Assembly (NCBI GenBank): GCA_963825315.1
Contig: CAWGST010000002.1
Location: forward strand, 248,001 to 312,000
Source: DASRLE01 sp963825315
GTDB taxonomy: Bacteria; Verrucomicrobiota; Verrucomicrobiia; Limisphaerales; Palsa-1400
Reading direction: 5' to 3'
Length of the DNA stretch: 64,000 nucleotides
Shown: piece after piece, positions 43,951 to 52,228 of the stretch
Numbering within the stretch: the stretch's first letter is position 1
How the letters are laid out: each line of letters begins with the position of its first letter
Made by a program: the position numbers and the translations under genes
Notes under the pieces: generated by a model
The model's database searches: none
Told to the model about the DNA's origin: nothing
The model's input: only the letters and a program-made list of their open reading frames with translations

Positions 43951-44475
43951 TTAAATAAAACTGTAGCCACAAGAGGCAAACCAGTTCATGGCATCCCGGG
44001 GCGTGATACTCTGCAAAGCTGAAGCAATCGCCTGGAGCAGAGCGGGCTGCGTGCGGGCCTCGGCTGTACGCAGGTGGGATTTGACTTTGCTCCACATTTG
44101 CTCGATGGGATTGAGGTCTGGGGAATAGGCTGGAAGGAAGAGGATTTGGGCTCCAGCCTGCGCGATCAGCGAAAGGGTCGGCTCACTTTTATGCGGGGAG
44201 AGGTTATCCATGATGACCACATCTCCGGCGCGCAGCGTCGGGCACAAGACATGGCCGACATAGACCCGGAAAACCTCCGTATCGGTGGCCCCCTCGATGG
44301 TCATGCAGGCGGTGGCACCGTCCAGGCGGATGGCGCCGATCATGGTCGTGGTTTGCCAATGGCCCTGCGGACATTGGGCGTGGACACGCTGACCCCGCAG
44401 GGCGCGCCCGCGCAGGCGGGTCAGATTGGTTTTGGCACCCGATTCGTCCAGGAAAATCAGTTTGGCCGGGTCCAA
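43951..44475 (-). CDS. IS630 transposase, DDE half (orfB), copy 1
   Basis: 174 aa frame. LIFLDESGAKTNLTRLRGR (first Asp), VVIMDNLSPHKSEPT (second Asp) and YSPDLNPIEQMWSKVK (Glu) form the DDE triad. It is joined to orfA by a -1 shift at an A7 run (plus strand 44552-44558): staying in frame gives YKKRHSM, shifting gives YKKKTLHASEQDRPD, the family sequence. The true orfB translation therefore starts upstream of its first ATG. Confidence 0.9.
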   Translation of the reverse strand: MDPAKLIFLDESGAKTNLTRLRGRALRGQRVHAQCPQGHWQTTTMIGAIRLDGATACMTIEGATDTEVFRVYVGHVLCPTLRAGDVVIMDNLSPHKSEPTLSLIAQAGAQILFLPAYSPDLNPIEQMWSKVKSHLRTAEARTQPALLQAIASALQSITPRDAMNWFASCGYSFI

Positions 44476-44912
44476 ACCGCCTTGCCGACGCCGCCAGGCG
44501 CGGCGCGCCCGCGCAATGTCCGGACGGTCTTGCTCGCTGGCATGGAGTGTCTTTTTTTATATGTCAGCCCCATCTTCGCCAGAACGTAGTGGATGGCGGG
44601 CAGAGAACAGTCCAGTTCCAAGCCGGCGCGCAGCTCTTTCAAGGTCAGGTCGGGCTTCTGATTCAATAGAGTCCGCATCTGGCGCTGATGGGCCGCCAGG
44701 ATCATCGGCTTGCGCCCGGAGAAACGGTGGCGCGGACCGATCTCCCCGGTCCGTCGGCGTTGTTGCAAGAGCTTCTTGACCATGCCCAGCGAAACCCGGT
44801 AACGATCGCCGACCTCCACGCGAGTCCCCTCTTCAAGGTCATAGGAAGCCAAAATCCGTTCGCGCAGGTCCAACGATAAAGTTCGCATGAACTGCCTATA
44901 CCACAGGCCCAA
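44457..44912 (-). CDS. IS630 transposase, HTH half (orfA), copy 1
   Basis: 151 aa. LSLDLRERILASYDLEEGTR and YRVSLGMVKKLLQQRRRTG are helix-turn-helix segments for end binding. Overlaps orfB; see the A7 shift site. The last 25 residues are out-of-frame read-through of the orfB coding region. Confidence 0.88.
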   Translation of the reverse strand: MGLWYRQFMRTLSLDLRERILASYDLEEGTRVEVGDRYRVSLGMVKKLLQQRRRTGEIGPRHRFSGRKPMILAAHQRQMRTLLNQKPDLTLKELRAGLELDCSLPAIHYVLAKMGLTYKKRHSMPASKTVRTLRGRAAPGGVGKAVWTRPN

Positions 44913-45211
44913 CGGAATGGCTACAGTTTTATTTAAAACGCTCTAAAGACCGAACATTTGAAGTCCCGCATGTTCGAAATCATGAGGGAGCATATAGCCA
45001 TCATCGAAGCATCGCGCAATTTGGCGCAGGTGGCTCGCGCGGATGGAAAACTCAAACTCGCGGCCTTTACCGAGCATCTCATGCTGCGGGCATGGACCGA
45101 TGAAGTGGTATTTTATCCCGCCGCAATCTTGATTGGCGAATATCTGAAACTCCGATTCGAGGAACGCGACCAGTCGCTTAAAGTTTGACGCGAATCAAGA
45201 AAGGATGACAA

Positions 45212-46024
45212 ATGCAAATGACAGATAAAATGACCTTGCCGGGGTCCGAGTTGTCGGCCAGTAAAATGCCGGGACATTGGCTGCTCGCCCGGCTTGGCAA
45301 ACGAGTATTGCGGCCCGGAGGGTTGAACCTGACGCGGCAGTTGCTGGAATCGCTCGCGATCCGCTCTTCGGATACAGTGGTGGAATTTGCCCCCGGTTTG
45401 GGTGTAACGGCGCGGATGGCCCTGAATTTGCATCCTGCCTCATACACGGCTATCGAGGACGATGAGGCAGCCGCTGCCCGCGTCCGGCATCTGCTGGCCG
45501 GCGCTTGCCAGCAATGTCTGGTAGGCAGTGCCGCAAAGGCGCCGCTACCCGACCAGTCAGCCACGGTCGTTTACGGAGAGGCAATGTTGACGATGCAAGG
45601 AACCGAGCAGAAACATCAGATCGTGCGGGAGGCGGCCCGGCTTTTGCAGCCGGGCGGGCGGTACGGAATTCACGAATTGTGTCTCGTCCCGGACGAGATG
45701 GATGAAAAAATCAAACTGGAAATCGAACAGGCCCTTTCCCGGACAATCCACGTCGGAGCCAGACCACTGACGGCAGCCGAGTGGCGTGCCGTTTTGGAAG
45801 CTGAAGGGTTCAAAGTGCAAACTGAAGCCCGCCGTCCCATGCGGTTGCTGGAACCAGATCGGTTGATTCAGGACGAAGGATTATGGGGTGCCTTGCGCTT
45901 TGTAAAAAATCTGCTTTGGGACAAAGAAGCCCGCCAGCGCGTCCTGGCCATGCGCCGGATTTTTGTGAAACACAGCTCAAATATGGCGGCCATCATGCTG
46001 GTCGGAACCAAATTAGAAAGGTGA
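45212..46024 (+). CDS. Class I SAM-dependent methyltransferase
   Basis: 270 aa. SAM-binding loop VVEFAPGLGVTARMALNL, then AIEDDEAAAARVR, LPDQSATVVYGEAMLTM and EAARLLQPGGRYGIHEL. Substrate unknown. AAGAAAGGA lies upstream of the start. Sits between the disrupted hemerythrin-like gene and the DUF2024 gene, and is probably part of the TetR-controlled set. Confidence 0.85.
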   Translation: MQMTDKMTLPGSELSASKMPGHWLLARLGKRVLRPGGLNLTRQLLESLAIRSSDTVVEFAPGLGVTARMALNLHPASYTAIEDDEAAAARVRHLLAGACQQCLVGSAAKAPLPDQSATVVYGEAMLTMQGTEQKHQIVREAARLLQPGGRYGIHELCLVPDEMDEKIKLEIEQALSRTIHVGARPLTAAEWRAVLEAEGFKVQTEARRPMRLLEPDRLIQDEGLWGALRFVKNLLWDKEARQRVLAMRRIFVKHSSNMAAIMLVGTKLER

Positions 46025-46028
46025 AATT

Positions 46029-46376
46029 ATGAAAGTTGCCGTATATGACACCCATGTGGTGAAGAAAGATGGCAAAACGATGCACTTCGACGTCATCGTG
46101 CCCGAAGGCGAATCGCATGAACGGGTGCTCGCCTTCGGCCGCGAATACCTGAAAAGTGTTGGCCAGGAAGGCCAAACCCTGACCACCAGGGAATGCGAGT
46201 TTTGTCATTTAGAATCAGCCACAGCCGAGATCGAACGAGCCATCAACCAGATATTCGAGGTGGCTGGGTCCCGACATCCGAACGCATCGGCCTTGCCCGA
46301 AGCCGAGCGAGCCATCAACCAGCGCGGCTATTACATCAAAGAAATGGAAGGATGCATTCGGGGTTCGGGGTTGTAA
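46029..46376 (+). CDS. DUF2024 family protein with internal 24-codon insertion
   Basis: 115 aa; the family is usually about 85-90. MKVAVYDTHVVKKDGKTMHF, ESHERVLAFGREYLKSVGQEG and ECEFCHLESATAEIE match it, and the end is RGYYIKEMEGC. Between EIERAINQ and RGYYI an extra 24 residues (IFEVAGSRHPN...AERAINQ) appear. The DNA shows the 15-mer CGAGCCATCAACCAG at 46236 and again at 46308, 72 nt apart, so the insert is a duplication or a captured segment that kept the frame. Function of the family is unknown. Confidence 0.88.
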   Translation: MKVAVYDTHVVKKDGKTMHFDVIVPEGESHERVLAFGREYLKSVGQEGQTLTTRECEFCHLESATAEIERAINQIFEVAGSRHPNASALPEAERAINQRGYYIKEMEGCIRGSGL

Positions 46377-46434
46377 AGTGAAAGGTAATTGTTTGGGCAG
46401 CGACGCCTATGATCAAACTGTGGCAAGGCCGACT

Positions 46435-47334
46435 TCAAATGGGAATGCTTGGCATGAACCGGTTGAGAATCTCATGCCGCGGCACCGCTTGTTTCTTGAG
46501 CGCTTGCTGGCGCTCGGCCACACCCTGGCCGTAAGTCGGCGGCGGGTTGGGGTTGCGATATAGGATTCCCGTGTGAAGCTTGGTCCCGTATTCGCGCGCC
46601 CGTTCGATTGCCCTGGCCCGGTCCGCCGGATCGTGACCGATCGATTCCAGGCTCTGCATCCTGGCCTTTTGCGCTTTGAGCTGCTGTTCTTCCTCCCCGT
46701 ATGTCACGCAAGGCGACTGAACGTTGATAAAGGCGAATCCCGGAAAGCGGAGGCCCTCTTCGATGATCCGGGCCAGACCCGCCATGTCCGCCGGCGTGCC
46801 TTGAGCCACGAACGAAGCTCCGTAGCCCATGACGTAGAGCAACGGATTCACCGGGTCCTCCAGGCTCCCAAAGCTCGACGTGACCGTCTTGCGCCCGCGC
46901 TGGGACGTGGGCGACAACTGCCCCTTGGTCAGGCCGTAGATCTGGTTGTCCATCACGATATAAGTCAGGTCGATGTTGCGCCGGATGACATGCGGCACAT
47001 GTCCGCCGCCGATGGAGAAACCGTCGCCGTCGCCGCTGGCCACCAGCACCAGCAACTCCGGGTTGGCCAGCTTGATCCCTTGCGCGATGGGCAGCGAACG
47101 CCCATGCACGGTGTTGAACCCGTAGGCCTTCGTGTAACCCGGGATGCGGCTCGAACAACCGATGCCCGAAATGAATGCTATCTCGTGCGGCGGTCGTCCG
47201 ATCGCCACCAGCGCCCGCGTGATGGCCGTCACAACCCCGTAATTGCCGCAGCCCGGGCACCATATGGGTTTGAGATCGCTCTTGAAATCACCGGCCTGGA
47301 ACTTGCCGGCCGGAATGGGTTCGAGGATAATCAT
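46435..47334 (-). CDS. korB: 2-oxoacid:ferredoxin oxidoreductase subunit beta
   Basis: 299 aa. IWCPGCGNYGVVTAI (Cys for Fe-S), GIGCSSRIPGY, TVHGRSLPIAQGIKLANP and SGDGDGFSIGGGH (thiamine site). With KorA it converts 2-oxoglutarate or a related acid to the CoA thioester with ferredoxin. Starts 24 nt after korA. Together with the Weimberg-type genes this would use 2-oxoglutarate, though that link is only by pathway logic. Confidence 0.9.
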   Translation of the reverse strand: MIILEPIPAGKFQAGDFKSDLKPIWCPGCGNYGVVTAITRALVAIGRPPHEIAFISGIGCSSRIPGYTKAYGFNTVHGRSLPIAQGIKLANPELLVLVASGDGDGFSIGGGHVPHVIRRNIDLTYIVMDNQIYGLTKGQLSPTSQRGRKTVTSSFGSLEDPVNPLLYVMGYGASFVAQGTPADMAGLARIIEEGLRFPGFAFINVQSPCVTYGEEEQQLKAQKARMQSLESIGHDPADRARAIERAREYGTKLHTGILYRNPNPPPTYGQGVAERQQALKKQAVPRHEILNRFMPSIPI

Positions 47335-47357
47335 GATTGATTCTCTGGATTCCCCGG

Positions 47358-49154
47358 TCAGTCTGCGACCGGATCGGGTTGGCGGTGGTTGCGGTTGCCT
47401 TGGAGCGCGACGACCATTTCGCGCAGCCGTTCGAGCACTTCCACCGGTTGAATTGGGTTGGATCCGCTCCTGGCCAGCGGTTTGACCAGGGCCGGAAGGT
47501 CCACGTACATCCTGACCAGCCGGTAGAGTTGCCCCTGGAAGGATTGCTCGATGAACAACCCCCGCGTCACCGACGCGAAGAAGTCCTGGTACACCGGTTC
47601 GGCCACTGGGTAGAGCAGTTTGGGAACGAGCAATTTCGCGTGCAACCCTTCCGCCTGGGCCAGCCGCAGCGCTTCCCTCGCCACGCCCGCCACACTCCCC
47701 CAGCTCACCAGCCCGATCGGCGCATCCGGATCGCCTTCCACCACGAACAAATCGCGGCGGTTCTTGAGCGGGTTAAACTTGCGAAATCGCTTTTCGTTCA
47801 TCCGCGCGTGCATCTCGCCGCTGGCTGTGGGCCGTCCCAGTTCATTGTGCTCGATCCCCGATGCCAGGTAGTTGCCTCCGGGCATCCCCGGATGGCTGAT
47901 TGGGCTGACGCCAGACTCCGTCAGCTTGAACCGCGCGTATTTCGCCAGTTCCGCTTCGGTTGGACGCCGGCGCTCGACAAGCCGGAAGGTCGAGGTGTCA
48001 ATCGGTTCCACGATCTCCTTGCGTTGCGAGATTTCCTGGTCGGACAGAACGATCACCGGGGTCTGGTAGTGCTCCGCCAGGTTGAATGCTTCCACGGTAA
48101 TGCCGAACATGTCGGCAACGCTCGTCGGCGCAAGCACGGGCCGCAGGCAATCGCCATGAGCGGAAAACGCCGCCTGGAACAGATCCGACTGCTCCGCCTT
48201 GGTCGGCATGCCGGTGGACGGGCCGCCCCGCTGCACGTTCACGCACACCAGCGGCAGTTCGGCGATACTCGCCAGCCCAAGCATCTCGGTCTTCAGGGAC
48301 ATGCCGGGGCCGGATGTCGCCGTCATCGCTTTCTTGCCGGCGAACGATGCCCCTGCCACCGCGCCGATGGCCGCGATTTCATCCTCCGCCTGCAGGAGCG
48401 TCCCGCCATACTTCCAAATCTCGCGGTCGAGAAACTGCATGATCTCACTCGAGGGCGTGATGGGGTAGCCGGCGAAGAAGGTGCATCCGGCAAAAATCGC
48501 CGCCGCTGCGCACATATCGTTGCCGTCCGTCAGCAGCTTTGCTCTGCGGCCCGCTTGCGGGGCCGCCAGCTTGCGGTCCTCTTCCAGCGGATGCGCCCCG
48601 GCAAACTCCAATCCCGCCTGAAACGCCCGCGCGTTCCCCTCCACCACCGCAGTCCCTTTCCTGGCGAACTTCTGGCGAATCCCCGCCAGCATACTCTCCC
48701 GCCCGATCCCAAACCAGCCTGCCAGCAACCCGATCACCACGATGTTCTTCGCCTTGTCTGTGCCGGCGTTCTTCTCAGCCATCTCGGTGATCGGCACGCT
48801 GAACACCACTGTCGGCGTCACCCCTTCCAAGGGCAGATTGTCGGGAGCGACCCCGGTGTTGCTTTCGTAAATCACGATCGTGGCGGATTCGACCGGGAGT
48901 TCCCAGCCAAACCGCCGGAAATCTTCCCAGTTGAGCGCCACGGCCACGTCGAGCGGCCCGTTCGGGTTCAGCACCGGCTGGATCGCCAGCCGCAACCGGC
49001 ACGAGGCCTCGCCTCCGCGGATTTGCGACCCGAAGCTCTTGGTCATGATGCCGTGGTAGCCCTCGAGCGCCGCGGCGGTGACTATGGATTCACCCGCTGA
49101 AATCACGCCGTCCCCGCCTGCGCCCGCGATGCCAATAATCAAATCTTGACTCAT
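47358..49154 (-). CDS. korA: 2-oxoacid:ferredoxin oxidoreductase gamma-alpha fusion
   Basis: 598 aa. N-terminal gamma domain: IGIAGAGGDGVISAGESIVTA and SFGSQIRGGEASCRLR. Alpha domain from about residue 210: FAGCTFFAGYPITPSSEIMQF, SGPGMSLKTEMLGLAS and QRGGPSTGMPTKAEQSDLF. Typical KorA fusion. First gene of a two-gene unit with korB. Confidence 0.92.
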   Translation of the reverse strand: MSQDLIIGIAGAGGDGVISAGESIVTAAALEGYHGIMTKSFGSQIRGGEASCRLRLAIQPVLNPNGPLDVAVALNWEDFRRFGWELPVESATIVIYESNTGVAPDNLPLEGVTPTVVFSVPITEMAEKNAGTDKAKNIVVIGLLAGWFGIGRESMLAGIRQKFARKGTAVVEGNARAFQAGLEFAGAHPLEEDRKLAAPQAGRRAKLLTDGNDMCAAAAIFAGCTFFAGYPITPSSEIMQFLDREIWKYGGTLLQAEDEIAAIGAVAGASFAGKKAMTATSGPGMSLKTEMLGLASIAELPLVCVNVQRGGPSTGMPTKAEQSDLFQAAFSAHGDCLRPVLAPTSVADMFGITVEAFNLAEHYQTPVIVLSDQEISQRKEIVEPIDTSTFRLVERRRPTEAELAKYARFKLTESGVSPISHPGMPGGNYLASGIEHNELGRPTASGEMHARMNEKRFRKFNPLKNRRDLFVVEGDPDAPIGLVSWGSVAGVAREALRLAQAEGLHAKLLVPKLLYPVAEPVYQDFFASVTRGLFIEQSFQGQLYRLVRMYVDLPALVKPLARSGSNPIQPVEVLERLREMVVALQGNRNHRQPDPVAD

Positions 49155-49283
49155 TTATTGTCCATCTTCCCGCTTTTCAAATACTCCGCTCACCGTCCAT
49201 TGGCAAAGCCTTGCCATTTTTTAGCGTTTGAGCCGCCTCTTATTTTCTAAAGAAAAGCTTTCAATCTGCAACCCGGAAAGCCT

Positions 49284-49356
49284 TCGGGGTTGATAGTCAA
49301 CGACTTAACTGGCAACAGAAAAGGCAACAGACCGGCAACATGTTGCTCCTTTTGGT
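49284..49356. repeat. Dispersed repeat with VNDLT reading, copy 2
   Basis: GTTGATAGTCAACGACTTAA then GCAACAGACC and GGCAACATGTTGC. Shares these blocks with the minus strand of 4134-4215. Confidence 0.6.
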
Positions 49357-49568
49357 GTCAGCACTCCGCTGGGGCGCATCTGCTCCGGAGCAGGCAACGC
49401 CAGAGGCGAGACCTCAGAGCTCTGAAAACAGCGAGGAACCGATCTGGGGCGATTATTGAAAGGGTCATTAGGCGTTCGCATTTCGGGCGTGACATGGGCA
49501 GGCGTTTGGGGTGGAATGGCGCAACTATTGGCCAGACCATTGCTTTTGGATACGAACATGAGGCAAAT

Positions 49569-49636
49569 AAAATGAATAAATACCAATATCCTAGGACTGA
49601 CCCTTTCGATAAAATGAATAAATACCAATATCCTAG
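49569..49636. repeat. Direct repeats (42-bp period) at the nest entry site
   Basis: AAATGAATAAATACCAATAT followed by CCTAG, twice, with GACTGACCCTTTCGAT between. The sequence right of the nest continues GGGACTGACCTTTTGAT, so the nest entered the CTAG of the second unit. Confidence 0.8.
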
Positions 49637-49779
49637 TATTACTTTGTTAAGTATAAGATCGGAAAAAAAGCATGAAATGCCCATAAACATTGACGAAAAC
49701 CGCGATTGGGCGACCGGATTTTGCTCTTTCAACACATTTCATTCTTCACTCGCAGTTTGCGCAACTTAACAGAGTAATA
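49637..49779 (+). mobile_element. 143-bp MITE, left copy
   Basis: Terminal inverted repeats TATTACTTTGTTAAGT and ACTTAACAGAGTAATA are near-identical to those of the neighbouring IS701 element. CTAG stands on both sides. No coding capacity. An exact inverted copy lies at 53819-53961. Probably mobilised by the IS701 transposase. Confidence 0.8.
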
Positions 49780-49783
49780 CTAG

Positions 49784-51148
49784 TATTACTCTGTTAAGTT
49801 ATATTGACACATTTTGAGGGGGTGCTACAGTGTTGGTCATGAAGTGGAATTCCGCACACTGGCGGCGCAAGGTCGCCGCGTTTCAAAAATTCATCGAGCC
49901 ACTGGTGGCCGACATCGGACGGAGCGAGCGGCGGGAGAGCGCAGCGCTCTACGTGCAGGGCCTTTTAATGCCCGGACAACGCAAATCCATCGAACCCATC
50001 GCGCAGCGGCTGCAGGTGGACAGTCAGAAGCTGCAGCAATTCGTGAGCGACAGTCCCTGGCAGGAGAGCCACGTCTGGCGGGCGATTCGGCGTGAGGTCA
50101 TTCCGGCGATGGAGCCGTTGCAGGCGTGGGTCGTGGACGAAACCGGCTGGCTCAAACAAGGCAACCATTCGGTGGGAGTCAGTCACCAATATTGTGGGGC
50201 GGTGGGCAAACAGGCGCAGTGCCAAGTAGCCGTCGAGTTGGTGGTCACGGATGGGGACATTGCGGCCCCGGTGGGAGGAAGGCTCTATCTGCCGGAAATC
50301 TGGACCAGGGACCGATCCCGGCGGCGGGAGGCCGGAGTGCCCGAGCAGGTGAACTTTCAGACCAAGCCCGACATTGCTGGAGACTTGATCGAGGAGGCGC
50401 TGGCGGACGGTTTGACGGCGGCCCCGGTTTTGGGCGATTCCGCTTACGGAAGAACCCCCGAGTGGCGGCGGCGCCTGCGCGGGTTGGGACTGGAATACTT
50501 CCTTCACGGCGAAGAACACTGGCTGGCTTGGGCGCAACGCCCCAAGCTGGCCCACGGCTACAAACTTTGGAGGGTCACCAAGACGGCCCCCAAAGCGCAG
50601 TCGTTGCGGCGTTTGGCTGAAGGCTTCAAAGCCCGGGAATGGCAGGCGGCGACTTGGGAGGCGGCCGACGGCGAAAAGCGCGCGACACGCCTGGCGTGGA
50701 GGCAGATTTATCTCAACACCGATTTGGACGAGAAGAGCGGAGAGTGGCCATCCTGCTGGCTGGTGGTGGATTGGCCCGAAGGCCAGCCCGATCCGTATCA
50801 TGTTTATGCTGCCTGGCTCAAGCAACCGCCGACCAAGGGGCGGAGCCTGCGCTTGAGCCGCGGCCGCTGGCCCATCGAACAGTATTTTCAACGGGGCAAA
50901 GACGACTTGGGCTTGGACCACTATGAGGGACGCAGTTGGCGCGGATTCCACCACCATCTGGTCATGGCCGCCGTCGCCTATTTGTTTGTGGCGATGGATT
51001 ATCTACGCGCCAAAAAAAACTTCTGGCCTCACGTGGGAACAGGCGTTGCGGGCGATGCAGCCATTGATCGTGCGCTCGCGCGGCTTGTGTCCCTGCTGCC
51101 TGACTGAATTTGAAGATTTTTCGCCTATTTCTACTTAACAGAGTAATA
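49784..51148 (+). mobile_element. IS701-family element
   Basis: 1,365 bp. Ends TATTACTCTGTTAAGT and its inverse, CTAG on both sides, matching the 4-bp CTAG-type duplication known for IS701 elements. Encodes one transposase. Confidence 0.88.
49830..51107 (+). CDS. IS701-family DDE transposase
   Basis: 425 aa; the second Met (MKWNSAHWRRKV, 49839) may be the real start. WVVDETGWLKQGNHSVGVSHQYCG (first Asp), PVLGDSAYGRTPEWRRRL (second Asp) and WPIEQYFQRGKDDLGLDHYEGR (Glu) are the IS701 signature motifs. Looks complete and intact. Helps explain the two flanking MITEs. Confidence 0.92.
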   Translation: MLVMKWNSAHWRRKVAAFQKFIEPLVADIGRSERRESAALYVQGLLMPGQRKSIEPIAQRLQVDSQKLQQFVSDSPWQESHVWRAIRREVIPAMEPLQAWVVDETGWLKQGNHSVGVSHQYCGAVGKQAQCQVAVELVVTDGDIAAPVGGRLYLPEIWTRDRSRRREAGVPEQVNFQTKPDIAGDLIEEALADGLTAAPVLGDSAYGRTPEWRRRLRGLGLEYFLHGEEHWLAWAQRPKLAHGYKLWRVTKTAPKAQSLRRLAEGFKAREWQAATWEAADGEKRATRLAWRQIYLNTDLDEKSGEWPSCWLVVDWPEGQPDPYHVYAAWLKQPPTKGRSLRLSRGRWPIEQYFQRGKDDLGLDHYEGRSWRGFHHHLVMAAVAYLFVAMDYLRAKKNFWPHVGTGVAGDAAIDRALARLVSLLPD

Positions 51149-51175
51149 CTAGCAGCCTGTCGGACTTAGAGCGTT

Positions 51176-51700
51176 TTAAATAAAACTGTAGCCACAAGAG
51201 GCAAACCAGTTCATGGCATCCCGGGGCGTGATACTCTGCAAAGCTGAAGCAATCGCCTGGAGCAGAGCGGGCTGCGTGCGGGCCTCGGCTGTACGCAGGT
51301 GGGATTTGACTTTGCTCCACATTTGCTCGATGGGATTGAGGTCTGGGGAATAGGCTGGAAGGAAGAGGATTTGGGCTCCAGCCTGCGCGATCAGCGAAAG
51401 GGTCGGCTCACTTTTATGCGGGGAGAGGTTATCCATGATGACCACATCTCCGGCGCGCAGCGTCGGGCACAAGACATGGCCGACATAGACCCGGAAAACC
51501 TCCGTATCGGTGGCCCCCTCGATGGTCATGCAGGCGGTGGCACCGTCCAGGCGGATGGCGCCGATCATGGTCGTGGTTTGCCAATGGCCCTGCGGACATT
51601 GGGCGTGGACACGCTGACCCCGCAGGGCGCGCCCGCGCAGGCGGGTCAGATTGGTTTTGGCACCCGATTCGTCCAGGAAAATCAGTTTGGCCGGGTCCAA
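51176..51700 (-). CDS. IS630 transposase, DDE half (orfB), copy 2
   Basis: 174 aa, same protein sequence as 43951-44475, with LIFLDESGAKTN, VVIMDNLSPH and YSPDLNPIEQ. The A7 shift run is at 51777-51783 on the plus strand. Confidence 0.9.
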   Translation of the reverse strand: MDPAKLIFLDESGAKTNLTRLRGRALRGQRVHAQCPQGHWQTTTMIGAIRLDGATACMTIEGATDTEVFRVYVGHVLCPTLRAGDVVIMDNLSPHKSEPTLSLIAQAGAQILFLPAYSPDLNPIEQMWSKVKSHLRTAEARTQPALLQAIASALQSITPRDAMNWFASCGYSFI

Positions 51701-52137
51701 ACCGCCTTGCCGACGCCGCCAGGCGCGGCGCGCCCGCGCAATGTCCGGACGGTCTTGCTCGCTGGCATGGAGTGTCTTTTTTTATATGTCAGCCCCATCT
51801 TCGCCAGAACGTAGTGGATGGCGGGCAGAGAACAGTCCAGTTCCAAGCCGGCGCGCAGCTCTTTCAAGGTCAGGTCGGGCTTCTGATTCAATAGAGTCCG
51901 CATCTGGCGCTGATGGGCCGCCAGGATCATCGGCTTGCGCCCGGAGAAACGGTGGCGCGGACCGATCTCCCCGGTCCGTCGGCGTTGTTGCAAGAGCTTC
52001 TTGACCAGGCCCAGCGAAACCCGGTAACGATCGCCGACCTCCACGCGAGTCCCCTCTTCAAGGTCATAGGAAGCCAAAATCCGTTCGCGCAGGTCCAACG
52101 ATAAAGTTCGCATGAACTGCCTATACCACAGGCCCAA
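51682..52137 (-). CDS. IS630 transposase, HTH half (orfA), copy 2
   Basis: 151 aa, identical to 44457-44912 apart from one Met to Leu change in YRVSLGLVKKLLQQ. Same -1 shift arrangement with orfB. Confidence 0.88.
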   Translation of the reverse strand: MGLWYRQFMRTLSLDLRERILASYDLEEGTRVEVGDRYRVSLGLVKKLLQQRRRTGEIGPRHRFSGRKPMILAAHQRQMRTLLNQKPDLTLKELRAGLELDCSLPAIHYVLAKMGLTYKKRHSMPASKTVRTLRGRAAPGGVGKAVWTRPN

Positions 52138-52228
52138 CGGAATGGCTACAGTTTTATTTAAAACGCTCTAGAGCGAAGGTTTTTTCAGAAAGTTTGAACG
52201 TGAAAGGGCCAGAGGGCATCAGTCAAGT

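Larger units (their letters stand above)
43944..44943 (-). mobile_element. IS630-family element, copy 1
   Basis: Exactly 1,000 bp, bounded by GAGCGTTTTAAATAAAACTG and its inverted copy, flanked by TA on both sides (42-43 and 44-45), the usual IS630/Tc1 target duplication. Matches copy 2 (51169-52168) except for one base that I noticed in orfA. Confidence 0.93.
43566..45188 (+). pseudogene. Hemerythrin-like gene split by IS630 insertion
   Basis: The 5' part (43566-43943) encodes RIDQHDLCAALERAILSGGK then PHLLKEEEDLLQTLGLLVPL. The 3' part (44946-45188) encodes HLKSRMFEIMREHIAII and HLMLRAWTDEVVFYPAAILI. Removing the 1,000-bp insertion and one TA copy joins them in the same frame (VPL-KTEHLKSRM), giving about 206 aa with the spacing of an HHE/hemerythrin-type four-helix protein. 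The His and Glu residues fit a metal or diiron site. The first 50 residues are not family-like, so the true start may be later. The insertion inactivates it; downstream genes may be affected by polarity. Confidence 0.82.
49155..49636. other. Intergenic stretch with dispersed repeats left of the IS nest
   Basis: 482 bp. Holds the VNDLT repeat copy (49284-49356), a block whose plus-strand reading resembles a degenerate coding segment but has no family match, and two 26-bp direct repeats ending in CTAG (49569-49594 and 49611-49636). No supported gene. Confidence 0.5.
51169..52168 (-). mobile_element. IS630-family element, copy 2
   Basis: 1,000 bp with the same inverted ends as copy 1 and TA on both sides (51167-51168, 52169-52170). 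The proteins differ only at VSLG-L/M-VKK of orfA, so the two copies moved recently. Confidence 0.93.

Noticed and set aside
47337..49100. 587-codon plus-strand frame
   Set aside because: Complement of korA; Arg/His-rich composition typical of antisense frames in GC-rich genes.
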